Positions 12,098 to 22,240 are shown, counted from the first letter of the stretch. The stretch is 64,000 bases of DNA from Siderastrea siderea (GCA_964030785.1 OZ034968.1:65697399-65761398), one strand, 5' to 3'. A program made the numbers and translations. The notes: generated by a model from the sequence alone, not told the origin.

Positions 12098-13327
12098 TTG
12101 ACCTCAGTTAGTACCTATTTGTACCTGTGGAAGTTATTTCGTATCGTAATTCTCGTGAGACGCAATACAATCAAAACTGTACTTTGATTGTGCATTATTT
12201 TAATGAAGTGGTTTGTAAGGCAATCGAATTCCTGGTCACTTGCAAGCCAGCGAATTCCGGTTTAAATTTCCGGTGTCATTTCCGCTACGACCAGGAAGAA
12301 AATGTGTTGTTGCGGTCAGCGGTAATACACTTAAAACAAGATGGACGGCGTAGTACTTTTCAGGTGTCATTTCCCGCATTTGTCTTCGTTCTTTTACTTG
12401 TCACTGGCGTTTCCTTAGCCAGCAGATTGTTACAATGAATTTATTCACTCTCTTCGCGCAACATAATGGAGTTCTTCAGCCTTTTAGCTTACGAGATCGC
12501 CCCTGTAAGCGAACGAAAGATGACTACGAAATTGATAGAATCCGTTGCAGAACAGTAAAATTTGCAGCCGGTTAGCTGTTGGAAAACAGCCCTAGAAGTA
12601 AAGCTGGACAACTTTCAAGGTATGATTTTAATTTTTATCCTTTTAATTATAGTGTTTGCCCATTTTCATCCGTAAACAAGACAAAGAAGTCAAAATTTGT
12701 ACGCTCGTTGTCACACTCGGTTTCATTACAGTTGTTGCCGAATAACGGATTTCTCCAAAATTGTTGCAACTTTATCTCTTCACATGTTAGACATCCACGA
12801 AATATTATTAAGTAGTTTAAAGACAATATCCTAGTACTCTTTGAAAAAATACCTAAGATTATCAGAGTAAGTCAGAATTTTGTGAAACGTTTGTTTTTGT
12901 CTTACCACTTGACCCGCTTCTTGCTGATACCGTTAACATTGGCCAGTTTGAGACTCTCTCAATTAAACAAGTCTCGATAATTTGAACTTTTTCCACACAT
13001 TTCTAAAGTAACATGACGTATGCATTACTGGTATAAAAGTTAGATATTTTTGGATAAATATACGGTACGCAGCAGACTTCCCAAAATTGGCTAATTTCGA
13101 CTCGACGAAAGGGCGATTTTGGGCTTCGGGTGTCAACAACATTTGTCTCAAGATCTCGGGTGTACTGAAGATTACCAACAAACGAAATGTATTTTCATTA
13201 GTCCTATATCAACCTTGTTTCGTACAGAAAGTTTGAAGGAAATCGAAAAATTGAGTGGTCGAAAATTACACGGACAGCCCCTTAAAACCTTCGACCACCT
13301 GATGTAAAGGCAGAGTTTCCCTTAAAT

Positions 13328-13344
13328 CTTCCTGTTCCCGGAGT
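13328..13344 (+). repeat. R1 repeat, copy B, first fragment
   Basis: CTTCCTGTTCCCGGAGT matches the start of R1 copy E (58538-58554). Copy E continues uninterrupted as TAGCACGGATTACACG, while here the gypsy element intervenes and R1 resumes at 18005. This fixes the insertion site. Confidence 0.8.
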
Positions 13345-13517
13345 TGTAGTGTTCACGCGATAAGTACTTCATGTAAGAGAATCGTGTAAACCGCAAGGCA
13401 CTATGGGATTGAGGGTTGTTGGCGGCCATCTTGAAGAGCATGGCGAATGCGATTAAAGCATGTTGAGTTCGGGATAAATCAAGCGGTGTTGTGGTCCATC
13501 CACCCACGAACAGCACA
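13345..13517 (+). repeat. 5' LTR
   Basis: The 173-bp terminal repeat begins TGTAGTGTTCACGCG and ends AACAGCACA, so it has the usual TG...CA boundaries. It is identical to 17832-18004. No clear TATA box is visible, which is common for short LTRs of this group. Confidence 0.93.
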
Positions 13518-13518
13518 T

Positions 13519-13530
13519 TGGCGACGAGGA
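13519..13530 (+). promoter_or_regulatory. Primer-binding site, tRNA-Ser type
   Basis: TGGCGACGAGGA starts two bases after the 5' LTR. Its first 11 bases are complementary to the 3' end expected of a serine tRNA whose 5' acceptor strand is GACGAGG (acceptor strand CCTCGTC, discriminator G, then CCA). Minus-strand cDNA synthesis would start here. Confidence 0.7.
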
Positions 13531-13604
13531 TGTTAGTCGTTCCGCCTTTGTGAGTTGCTATTTTGGAAGATTCGCGTGCTAGAAAGGAGATTTCGAGGAG
13601 AAAT

Positions 13605-16600
13605 ATGGGCAATCCGGATGAGAGCTCGGCGGGTACCTCGGAGGCGGGTCAGTCAACAGCGACTCAAGCAGCTCAACCGCCCCAATTTTTGGCAACTGAA
13701 GTACGAAATCTACCCTGCTTTAACCCCAGGGAAGATCCGAACAACTTATCAGTGCGTTGGAAGCGCTGGAAGCGTTCATTCGAGCTGTATTTGCTGGCGA
13801 AAGGGGTTTCAAATGATCAACAAAAAGTGGCACTACTGTTACACACCGCGGGAGCAGAACTGCAGGACTTATACTATACGCTAGCGGGCACCGAGGAGGA
13901 ATTGAAGCCTTACGTGGACGTTGTAAAGATTCTGGATGATTACTTCGTACCGAAAGTTAATGTTCCCTTTGAAAGGCATGTGTTCAGACAAATGGAGCAG
14001 CAGAACGGAGAGAAAATAGATCAGTTCGTGTGCAGGCTGAGGCAGAAGGCCACTACATGTGACTTCACGGACGTAGATGAAACGATCCGGGATCAGTTGA
14101 TTGAAAAATGCCAGGACCAAAAGCTCAGACGGAAGTTCTTGGAGAAACCTAATGCCAAATTAACAGATCTACAGGATATTGCAAGAGCTTCTGAAGCAGT
14201 TAATGAACAACTGAAGTCTATGGATAAGCCTCTAGCACACCAACCAGGACAAGTCAACTCGATCAAGCAGCAGAAATTTCAAAACAAAGGGAGGGGACAG
14301 AGTGGAAACAAAGGAAAGAAAGGTGGGAAGAGCGTCAAGACACAGAAGCCCGAGTCAGACCAATCACAAAGGTGTTACAATTGCAATCGTTTTGGCCACA
14401 TTGCAAGGGATGCTTGCTGTCCGGCAAGAGATAAAGAGTGTAGTAACTGCGGGGCACGTGGACACTTTGTAGTCTGTTGTTGGAAGAAGGGAGCTACAAA
14501 AACACCACCTAGAGCAAATCATGAAAGGAGTCGAAAAGCTTACCATGTTAAGGAGGGAGCAACTGGCCGAGGGGATGGATATGCATTCATGATCAAGGGG
14601 CAGCAGGAAACTGGAGAAATTACGCTTAACGTCGGCGGAGTACAACTGGACGGTGTATTAATCGATTCAGGTGCATCGTGTAATTTGATTGATTACGGGA
14701 CTTGGAACAGTCTGAAAGAGAAACGCATCAGGTGTGAATCAAAGGTGGTCGACAAGAAGCTGTTTGCATATGGCCAGAAGGAACCAATGGAAGTTGCAGG
14801 GACATTTGTTGCGGAAATAGTATGTCAAGCTAGTGGGGAGGAGTGTGTGGATGAATTTACTGTCATCAAAGGTACTGGAAAGCCGTTGCTTGGAAGGAGC
14901 ACAGCCGAGAAACTTAAAGTATTACGAGTGGGACCAGTGAGTGAGCCTCAAGTTTGTTCTGTGGCAGCAGAAGGGAGTGATGAGGGTATTCGGGAACAAT
15001 ATGCAGACATACTAACAGGGGTTGGAAAGTTGAAGAATTATCAGCTAAAACTACACATCAATAAGGATGTTAGACCAGTAGCTCAGCCAGTGCGGAGACT
15101 TCCTTTTGGACTCAGGGACAAAGTTGATCAGAAGTTGGATGACTTGCTAGATAAGGATATCATAGAGGAGGTACCAAACACCCCTACAACATGGGTATCA
15201 CCATTGGTGGTCGCTCCAAAACCCGATGGGGACATTCGAGTGTGCGTAGATATGAGAAGAGCAAATGAAGCAATTGTGCGGGAGCGCCACCCAATCCCGA
15301 CGGTTGAAGAAATTCTATATGATCTTAATGGATCCACTGTGTTTAGCAAGTTAGACCTCAAATGGGGGTTCCATCAAGTTGAACTGGAGGAGGAGTCCCG
15401 GGAAATAACAACATTTGTAACCCATCGAGGACTTTATAGGTACAAACGGCTCATGTTTGGGATCTCGTCGGCACCAGAGAAGTACCAGAAGATCATATCA
15501 GATGTTATACAGGGCTGCAGTGGAGTAGCAAATATCGCAGACGACCTGATTGTTCATGGGGCAGACCTCGAGGAACACGAAAGGAATTTACATGCCGTTC
15601 TACAGCGTCTGCGGGAGAGTGGACTGACCCTGAATGGAGAGAAATGTCAGTTCAGACTGCATAGGTTGACTTTCTTTGGACATGACCTCAGTAGTGAAGG
15701 AGTCGCACCAAGTGAAGAGAAGATTGCTGCAGTTGTGAATGCTCAGGCTCCTAAGAATGTGTCAGAAGTGCGGTCATTTGTACAGCTTGTGCAGTATTCG
15801 TCAAAGTTCATTCCCAACTTTTCACAAGCGGCAGAGCCTCTACGGAAATTGCTTAGGAAGGGACAGCCCTTTGTCTGGGGCACTGAGCAACAACTTGCAT
15901 TTGAAGAGCTCAAACGGTTGATGACTTCAGCAAATGCGCTTGCCTACTTTCGGGGTGACTGCAAGACGAGAATAGTAGCAGATGCGGGTCCAGATGGACT
16001 AGGAGCAGTATTGCTACAACTACATGGCGGGGAGTGGAGAGCGGTGTCGTATGCTTCTAGAAATCTTACAGAGGTTGAAAGGCGGTATGCGCAGACGGAA
16101 AAGGAGGCACTCGCCCTTGTTTGGGCTTGCGAAAGGTTTAATCTCTATGTGTATGGGCGTGAGTTTGAACTAGAAACAGACCATAAACCTCTGGAGTGTA
16201 TCTTCAGCAGAACGTCAAAGCCATCAGCAAGGATAGAACGATGGGTACTTCGCCTACAGTGTCACAACTATCGAGTAGTGTACCGCCCTGGGAAAACAAA
16301 CATTGCGGACGCTTTGTCCAGGTTGAATCAGACCAACCCGAAGGATCCTAGCAGTGAGAAAGAGGATCTGGTCAGATTCGTTGCTCAGGGAAGAACACCA
16401 GTTTTCTTAACCCCGAGAGAGATTGAAAGGGAGTCTGAGAATGACCCAGAATTAGTAAGTGTGCGTCATTACATCCACATAGGAGATTGGTCACAATGCA
16501 AGATGCCCGGCTATGTGAGTGTGAAGAATGAACTGTGTACCATAGGAAAGCTAGTACTGCGAGGGGATCGGATTGTGATTCCTCAGAGCCTCAGGAGATC

Positions 16601-17705
16601 GGTGGTAGAATCAGCCCATGAGGGACACCAGGGCATTGTCAAGACAAAAAGCAGACTGAGAACCAAGGTGTGGTGGCCTAAAATGGACGCAGATGCAGAA
16701 CGAATGTGCAAAAGCTGTCACGGGTGTCAGGTTGTGGGACAGTATTCACCCCCTGAACCAATGCAGAGGACCGAGCCACCTACAGGGCCTTGGCAGGATC
16801 TTGCTATTGACCTAATGGGACCAATGCCCGGCGGAGAGAACTTGTTAGTTGTAGTTGATTATTATAGTCGTTATTATGAAGTTGTAGTCATGCGGTCAAC
16901 TACCTCACCCAAGATAATTGCAGCCTTGACAGAAATCTTTGCAAGATTTGGATATCCTTATTCGCTCAAGGCAGATAATGGGCCTCAGTTTGAAAGTAGG
17001 GAGTTTGAGGTGTTCTTACGTGAGTGCGGAATTGAGCATAGAAGATCACCACCAATATGGCCACAAGCCAATGGCGAGGTTGAAAGGCAAAACAGGACCC
17101 TCTTAAAGGCCATGAAGGTTGCAGAAGCAGAAGGGAAGAGGTGGACAGAAGAACTGCTAAAGTTCCTCTTGGCATACAGGTCAACACCTCAAGTCTCCAC
17201 AGGTGCCACGCCTGCCTCTCTAATGTTTGGTAGGGAAATCAAGACCAAACTGCCAGAGTTGAGACCAGACAAGTCAGTGATTAATGAGAGCATGAGGGAC
17301 AGAGACTGGAGTCAAAAGTTGACACACAAGGCGTATGCAGATAACAAGCGTGGTGCTACATGGAGCCCAATAGTTCCAGGAGATCAGGTGCTGTTAAAGA
17401 ACACTAAGACCACTGGAAAATTAGCACCAAATTTTGAACCAGAACCCTACACTGTGGTAGCAAAGGAGGGACATCAAGTAACTGTGAAATCCAGTGAAGG
17501 CGCTGTTTACAGGAGAGACAGTTCGTTTGTTAAGCCATATATTTCATCCGATGATGTAGTAGTCCCAGAAGTAGTCCCGGAAGACATTAAGGTTAAGGAC
17601 ATTGACTCTTCGGACCCAAAGCCAGTTGAATTAGATTGTTCGCGACCGAAGCGTAACATCAGACAACCGGAGAGATTTAAAGATTATGTTCTCGGAAAAT
17701 CCTAA
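13605..17705 (+). CDS. Gag-Pol polyprotein of Ty3/gypsy retrotransposon
   Basis: This single uninterrupted frame of 1366 codons runs from the ATG at 13605. The frame is open a little further upstream but without an ATG. Gag fills about residues 1-290 and ends in two CCHC zinc knuckles (from C257 and C279) that bind the RNA. The aspartic protease shows DSGA at 354. Reverse transcriptase has KLDLKWGFHQ and the catalytic IADD box with aspartates 646-647. RNase H begins with D793 and contains TDHKPLECI. Integrase has an HHCC zinc finger (HEGHQG, then CKSCHGC; from residue 1005) and a DDE triad at D1069, D1124 and E1160 with the classical 35-residue spacing. A basic C-terminal module follows. No frameshift separates gag from pol. 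All key residues seem present, so the element may be competent. Confidence 0.95.
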   Translation: MGNPDESSAGTSEAGQSTATQAAQPPQFLATEVRNLPCFNPREDPNNLSVRWKRWKRSFELYLLAKGVSNDQQKVALLLHTAGAELQDLYYTLAGTEEELKPYVDVVKILDDYFVPKVNVPFERHVFRQMEQQNGEKIDQFVCRLRQKATTCDFTDVDETIRDQLIEKCQDQKLRRKFLEKPNAKLTDLQDIARASEAVNEQLKSMDKPLAHQPGQVNSIKQQKFQNKGRGQSGNKGKKGGKSVKTQKPESDQSQRCYNCNRFGHIARDACCPARDKECSNCGARGHFVVCCWKKGATKTPPRANHERSRKAYHVKEGATGRGDGYAFMIKGQQETGEITLNVGGVQLDGVLIDSGASCNLIDYGTWNSLKEKRIRCESKVVDKKLFAYGQKEPMEVAGTFVAEIVCQASGEECVDEFTVIKGTGKPLLGRSTAEKLKVLRVGPVSEPQVCSVAAEGSDEGIREQYADILTGVGKLKNYQLKLHINKDVRPVAQPVRRLPFGLRDKVDQKLDDLLDKDIIEEVPNTPTTWVSPLVVAPKPDGDIRVCVDMRRANEAIVRERHPIPTVEEILYDLNGSTVFSKLDLKWGFHQVELEEESREITTFVTHRGLYRYKRLMFGISSAPEKYQKIISDVIQGCSGVANIADDLIVHGADLEEHERNLHAVLQRLRESGLTLNGEKCQFRLHRLTFFGHDLSSEGVAPSEEKIAAVVNAQAPKNVSEVRSFVQLVQYSSKFIPNFSQAAEPLRKLLRKGQPFVWGTEQQLAFEELKRLMTSANALAYFRGDCKTRIVADAGPDGLGAVLLQLHGGEWRAVSYASRNLTEVERRYAQTEKEALALVWACERFNLYVYGREFELETDHKPLECIFSRTSKPSARIERWVLRLQCHNYRVVYRPGKTNIADALSRLNQTNPKDPSSEKEDLVRFVAQGRTPVFLTPREIERESENDPELVSVRHYIHIGDWSQCKMPGYVSVKNELCTIGKLVLRGDRIVIPQSLRRSVVESAHEGHQGIVKTKSRLRTKVWWPKMDADAERMCKSCHGCQVVGQYSPPEPMQRTEPPTGPWQDLAIDLMGPMPGGENLLVVVDYYSRYYEVVVMRSTTSPKIIAALTEIFARFGYPYSLKADNGPQFESREFEVFLRECGIEHRRSPPIWPQANGEVERQNRTLLKAMKVAEAEGKRWTEELLKFLLAYRSTPQVSTGATPASLMFGREIKTKLPELRPDKSVINESMRDRDWSQKLTHKAYADNKRGATWSPIVPGDQVLLKNTKTTGKLAPNFEPEPYTVVAKEGHQVTVKSSEGAVYRRDSSFVKPYISSDDVVVPEVVPEDIKVKDIDSSDPKPVELDCSRPKRNIRQPERFKDYVLGKS

Positions 17706-17818
17706 GGGACTACAGAATGTGTCTGTGAGAGACTCTTGTTGTTGACATTTGAACATTTTAGTCATTTAGCAAAACATTTTAATCGCCGTAGTACCTAGAA
17801 CATTTATACTGTTATAGC

Positions 17819-17831
17819 GGAAAGGAAGGGA
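17819..17831 (+). promoter_or_regulatory. Polypurine tract
   Basis: GGAAAGGAAGGGA is an all-purine run directly before the 3' LTR. It is the expected primer for plus-strand DNA synthesis. Confidence 0.85.
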
Positions 17832-18004
17832 TGTAGTGTTCACGCGATAAGTACTTCATGTAAGAGAATCGTGTAAACCGCAAGGCACTATGGGATTGAG
17901 GGTTGTTGGCGGCCATCTTGAAGAGCATGGCGAATGCGATTAAAGCATGTTGAGTTCGGGATAAATCAAGCGGTGTTGTGGTCCATCCACCCACGAACAG
18001 CACA
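17832..18004 (+). repeat. 3' LTR
   Basis: This LTR is identical to the 5' LTR and is followed by the GGAGT target duplication and resumed R1 sequence. Confidence 0.93.
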
Positions 18005-19399
18005 GGAGTTAGCACGGATTACACGTCACCAAGCCCGTTTCCACCTTGTACCTTTCTTTCAAAGAGCTATGATCAGCAATACTTTCCTGTGTTGCTGTTT
18101 ATTACACGGTAAAAAGTAGTTATGAGGCGTGAATGAAATGCCCACTGTGCTGGATCATCGAGCAGTACTAAGCCTTTTCTGTGGTAGCCTCCCACACAGT
18201 CCTTTTGTGGGGAGTAGGGTGATACGACTCCTCTAAAAACGACTGCGTGGGAGGCTATTCCTGTGGCGGAAATTACAATGCTATAAAAGGTATCTGTTAC
18301 TGACCATTCAAATAAAAGCCCCTGAGCCATTTTCGAAAGATGTCATGGAGTTTGTTTGTTTGTTTTTGTGCACGGAAATGGCTTTGCCTGAAATGTTTAC
18401 TCTACACTCTTCCTTTAGCTAGTAAAGAACATTAAATCTCAAAAACATCTGAAAACTGCAATTAGTTTTTGACAATCGTTTCTTCTTTCACACAGACACA
18501 AAAAAAGTTTTCGAGATTACCATTCTCATTCTTTATATCTAATACAGCCCTTAAAAAGGCAATTAGAACACATCAATACGACCCTCAAGATAAACGCAAA
18601 TTATACTGAAACCCTCGCGTTCTGTCACTGTAAGGAATTAAGGCTATGACCTCTGGACTTTTTGCTCTATGTATAGTTGAGTTCAATGAAATCAACATGA
18701 AAACCTGTACCCAAACATTTTAGCCATGCAATCGTCCAGTCTAACTAATTAGCTTTTCATGAAATCCCAAGTGTGACTATTGAGATAAAAGCTACTTAGG
18801 AGCACATTCCCTTGTGGTTTGTACTTTTGAGTCTGTGGACAAAATCCTGAAGTGTGACCATTCAAATAGCGCAAAGAAGGACAAAATGTTGTAAAAATAA
18901 ACGAGCCACAATTACCCAATATTATAAAACAGTAGTAATGTACATCTAGCAATCGCCGTGCTTGTCCTCACACTCAAACACGTCTTTCAAAAGATCATCA
19001 TTCCGGCCTATTCCTTATTATTATTCCTTATCAAATATCTAGTAGAGCTCTTAAAAAGAAAAAATAAACAACGAGAACACTTTACGACTCTTAAACCTTC
19101 AAGTCCCAATATTATATTTGATATGATTTCAGTTGGAAGAATTTGAATAAGCATAAGGACATTTCATCTTTGTTGATCATTTTCTTGATTCTCATTAACG
19201 GTACGTTTGATCAAGTACTGATATTGTTAGGAGAAATTAGGTGCTTATCACCATTGGGACTGAAAGGGTTAAGAGTTAAGATAAGCCAGTATTAAACTTT
19301 TGCCATTATTGTCACGTTCTTGCTACGTGTCGATGCGAGCTCAGAACATTTGTAGTGCTAGTACAAAAAGCGTTTTTAAAAACTTCAAAGCGAACTTAA
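18005..19399 (+). repeat. R1 repeat, copy B, second fragment
   Basis: R1 resumes after the gypsy element with TAGCACGGATTACACG and stays collinear with copies A, D and E. It stops at the TTAA of the 13-kb element (19396-19399), and the next R1 bases appear at 32488. Differences from copy E include a 74-bp MITE at 18185-18258. Confidence 0.8.
18185..18258. mobile_element. 74-bp hAT-like MITE
   Basis: TAGCCTCCCACACAGTC at the left end is complementary to GACTGCGTGGGAGGCTA at the right. The flanks TTCTGTGG and TCCTGTGG form an 8-bp duplication with one mismatch. R1 copy E has a single TCCTGTGG and no insert at this place (about 58727), which shows that this is an insertion. The 8-bp duplication suggests hAT mobilisation. 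Confidence 0.75.
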
Positions 19400-19825
19400 G
19401 GTGGCTCTATATAGTTTTTTTGGGCGGGCGAGGCATGGGTGCGAGAATGGCGCGAGCGCGCCAGAGTTTAAAAGTCAATCTTAATGAAAACAATTAAAAC
19501 AAAATGGCTTCCCGCAATTTTGCGCAACTTGTGCGTCGTTTGTCTTTACTTTCTTTCCGACGAGGAGCTATTCAGTGAAATACGTTACAAAATGTGTTTC
19601 CGTTGTCTCGAGCAAATGCAGAAAATAATGTCTTTCGTAAAACTGTTCATTTATCGTCCGTTTGGAGGAAACATTTTCCATGTATGGATCGATCGACAAC
19701 TGGAGATGAAAATAGTGATGGTAGCGACGATAGTTGGTGGTCCTGGATATTGTTTATGGTGGGAGGCGTAGTGTTAAGTTCGGATGACAGAACAACTCAG
19801 CAGTCCGGTCTATTAAGGGAAAAAT

Positions 19826-20190
19826 CGTGACAAATCGCGTAAAAGCATCAAATTTGTCACACATATTCTTGAGACCATACAAAACAAATTGAGAAGGGGT
19901 GCCACGAGATCCGAGCATCCGGGGGACCGTGGAACGCAAATCTATTGTCAATAACTTGGTCACAGGACGACCAGGCTCACCGTCTAACAAATCACTAATA
20001 GCAAATAGAATTATTGTAGGGAACTTTTTAACTGATTTCATCAGCGAACGGGACAAATGATAATAAACAGTCGTTAGAGTTACTTGCCACATCAAATCCC
20101 CATACTGTATGTATATTTGTCTACCAAGAGATCTGCTCATGAGCCTGGGTATCCTGTGGTGGGTATCCTGTGGTGGGTATCCTGTGACTG
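19826..20190 (-). repeat. Internal inverted repeat, left copy
   Basis: AAATCGTGACAAATCGCGTA and AGAAGGGGTGCCAC occur here, and in inverted orientation at 22897-22990. The matched length is roughly 90-100 bases. The minus strand is open for 128 codons over this copy and for 147 over the partner. The two peptides share little beyond the repeat, and I do not recognise a protein. Confidence 0.4.
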
Positions 20191-21659
20191 GTGGACAACA
20201 AATATAAGCTGGACTAATGGCAAATAAAGCTTATCGCAAACGGGTTATGCAGCTTATCTAAGTCTTAGTTCAAGCTTTCTTTTGACAAAGACATATCGGG
20301 GAGAGAAATTTCTTTTCTCATTAAAAAAATGTTACATATAACCAACACGTTCAATAATTCAATTTGTGATCACTCAGCCACGCATACTGTAGATCTCGAG
20401 ATTGATCGTTATAAGAGAAAAAGGCCGACAAAGCATGAGAACAAAAGCATCAAAAGGCATCAGTTAGTTAGAATTACCTGGCGAATTTTTTCACCAAACT
20501 GGAGAAGGGGATTTTTATGGGTTAATCTGTCATTCTCTGGTGTAATAGGAGCCTGCGCGCATGATAGGCATTTTAAAATTAAAAACGCCTGTTCTGCAGG
20601 TGGATGTAGGTGTGAACTGCTACTGCTAGCTACATTCAGAGGAAAAACAAATGCCTGTGATGGTAAAAATAAAATAACGAAGCAATAGCGTTTTTTACGT
20701 TAATCGTGAAGAACACGTAATGTTGTCAGAGAAGATTCTGGCCTATTACAATAACCATCCCCTCTGATGTACGCGTTATTTTAAAGACCAACATTGAAAC
20801 TCTAAGACGGTAATTATTTACGTCCCTCGCTATTCTAGGGCGAAAGATTGAGCTCGTCGCCGTATCTAGGCCTTTTCGCTCTCCATTTATGCTTTGTATT
20901 CGGAATCTAATAGTCGCAAGTAATTCAGCGTGATTCATGTTTTACGCGTTTTTCGGGCGAACGCTCGCCTGAAACATACAATAAAATCCTGTTCTGCAGA
21001 CCTCGGCGTCTTTTCACCCAAAGAGAAACTTTTAGCAAAATATTTGAAATATCATTTTCTGGTTTCTAAGATTGTTACCGAGCTTTTCTAGGGAATATTT
21101 GCGTGAGCTAATACGGGTTGAACTGTTCGGCGTTCTTAGCTGAAAATCAGTTAAGGCGCAGACAATTTAGGAAACGGAATCCCATCCGTCGAAATTTCCG
21201 AGCTGCTAATGTCTTTCCAAAAATGCTAGCTGACCTTATTTTACACTCTAAATGACATATTTGTCCCTCCGAAAATAAAAGGAATTAATCAGTCGCCTTT
21301 TTAAGAAAATCCGTGAGGTGATGTTTCGCCACAGAAATCTATAGTTTTCACTGCAATTAAATCCGAATATCTCAGGCGACTTCGGTCTGCCGAACAGATA
21401 TTCCTCCGAAAACGACCCGTTGGGTGCCCCTGTTTTCTCAGAGGGAGGGATTAGATTAATGTTATCGTTATAAGCAATGTTAAGTGCCCGGTGTAGTGTA
21501 TTTAATTAAGAACTGCAAGACAAAAAAGAAAGAAAAACGTACGATGCTGGAAAAAGTGGTGACTAATCGTTGGAGCTGGTTGACTACCGTGAAAGAGAGC
21601 TTAGCAAGCGTGCGTGCTTCTTATGGTACTCGCTGGTAACATACGACTCATGGCAGATT
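20191..21659. other. Interior of 13-kb element, no gene recognised
   Basis: The segment starts with three tandem copies of a GGGTATCCTGTG unit (20144-20185) at its left edge. An open stretch of 119 codons on the plus strand (20329-20688) has no recognisable domain. I see no further repeats or RNA genes. Confidence 0.35.
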
Positions 21660-21881
21660 GAACTGAATGTTACCAATTTCAGAATTATATGAAGATCATC
21701 GAAGTATTTGCGTATTTATCTATCGTATTTCCGTATTTATCTCCGTATATGCTGTTATTGCACGGATAGATTATCATTTTTTTCATTTGTTTAACCAAAA
21801 AAAGGTCCAAAATATATGCAGATCATCGCAGTGAAGGTGTTTTAACTTAAGCAATTGAAAAGAAGAAACCTGAGAAAATGC

Positions 21882-21955
21882 AGGCTTGAACGGGAATCGA
21901 ACCCATAACCTCTACGATACCGGTGCAACGCTCTAACCAACTGAGCTATCAAGCC
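21882..21955 (-). tRNA. tRNA-Thr(GGT)-like gene or tRNA-derived repeat
   Basis: The minus strand folds as a full 74-nt cloverleaf. The acceptor GGCTTGA pairs perfectly with TCAAGCC, the D stem GCTC with GAGC, and the T arm is ATGGG-TTCGATT-CCCGT. The anticodon loop reads CCGGTAT, giving anticodon GGT (threonine). The anticodon stem is weak (one mismatch and two wobble pairs) and position 33 is C instead of the near-universal U. Eukaryotes normally use AGT rather than GGT for this box. With the repeat setting, this argues for a tRNA-derived element rather than a working tRNA. Confidence 0.5.
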
Positions 21956-22033
21956 AACTGGGAGCTGGTCAGTTGAGAGTATTTATCCCGTAAATGGAGA
22001 AATGAACATTAATATATGAAATAATCATAGCGC

Positions 22034-22088
22034 TCTAGAGCACTGCACTGGTATCGCAGAGGTCATGGGTTCGATTCCCGTTCAAAGC
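22034..22088 (+). pseudogene. 5'-truncated tRNA-like copy
   Basis: TAGAGCACTGCACTGGTATC followed by a normal T arm (GGGTTCGATTCCC) matches the 3' two thirds of the tRNA-like sequence at 21882-21955, in the opposite orientation. Here the anticodon loop is CTGGTAT with the standard U33. The acceptor 5' strand and most of the D arm are missing, so no tRNA can form. Confidence 0.6.
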
Positions 22089-22240
22089 CTGAATTCTTTC
22101 AGGTTTCTTCTTTTCAACTGTTTAAGTTGAAACACTTTCACTGCAATGATCTTCATATAATTCTATCGTTATCCTCAGTTCAAATACATGTTTGTTTCAC
22201 ATATTAATGTTCGTTACCAATTTTGTTTCTTGAGTCATTG

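Larger units (their letters stand above)
9109..12807. mobile_element. Nested TTAA-flanked element with long terminal inverted repeats
   Basis: TTAA at 9105-9108 and 12808-12811 flanks a 3.7-kb insert. Removing it restores the sequence found uninterrupted in the opposite palindrome arm near 3085-3105 (GGCTCTTAAGTAGTTT when read in this orientation), which proves insertion. The ends are TAATATTTTGTGGATGTC and its near complement. The inverted repeats continue with high similarity for roughly 700 bp on each side (about 9109-9890 and 11886-12807). The right repeat holds a small extra insertion at 11991-12097. The interior has no recognisable transposase. This is a non-autonomous element with a piggyBac- or Kolobok-type target. 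Confidence 0.75.
2609..13281. mobile_element. TTAA-flanked palindromic DNA element (10.7 kb with nested insertion)
   Basis: Direct TTAA copies flank the element (2605-2608 and 13282-13285). The ends are GTAGCTGTCC and, on the opposite strand, GGGGCTGTCC, followed by GTAATTTTCGACCAC in both. The two halves are long inverted repeats: 2609-3100 pairs with 12808-13281, 3100-5347 pairs with 7166-9108, and coding-like sequence at 5350-5660 pairs with 6525-6800. The right arm is split by a second TTAA element (9109-12807). TTAA targets are typical of piggyBac and Kolobok transposons. No transposase is visible, so the element is probably non-autonomous. The terminal match is short, so the exact ends are less sure than the palindrome. 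Confidence 0.6.
13345..18004 (+). mobile_element. Intact Ty3/gypsy LTR retrotransposon (Mag/K02A2.6-like)
   Basis: This is a 4660-bp element with two 173-bp LTRs identical over their length. It is flanked by the 5-bp duplication GGAGT (13340-13344 and 18005-18009). It has a primer-binding site next to the 5' LTR, a polypurine tract next to the 3' LTR and one long gag-pol frame. Uninterrupted target sequence survives at 58538-58580. Identical LTRs indicate a very recent insertion. The short LTRs, fused gag-pol and serine-tRNA primer fit the Mag lineage. The lineage call is from memory of the family and not from a tree. Confidence 0.93.
21660..22240. repeat. tRNA-derived palindromic repeat pair
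   Basis: Two copies of one repeat face each other. Shared pieces are ATATGAAGATCATCG (about 21690) against GATCTTCATATAATTC (about 22149), AGAAGAAACCTGA (21861) against TCAGGTTTCTTCTT (about 22108), and a tRNA-like core in each. The left core is complete (21882-21955, minus) and the right one has lost its 5' half (22034-22088, plus). The layout is that of a tRNA-derived SINE-like family in head-to-head arrangement. Confidence 0.55.

Noticed and set aside
15128..15361. Minus-strand frames across the gypsy element (also at 13881, 14364 and 16966)
   Set aside because: They are shadows of the gag-pol frame, which explains the region fully.
22034..22088. Second functional tRNA
   Set aside because: The acceptor 5' strand and D arm are missing, so no cloverleaf can form.
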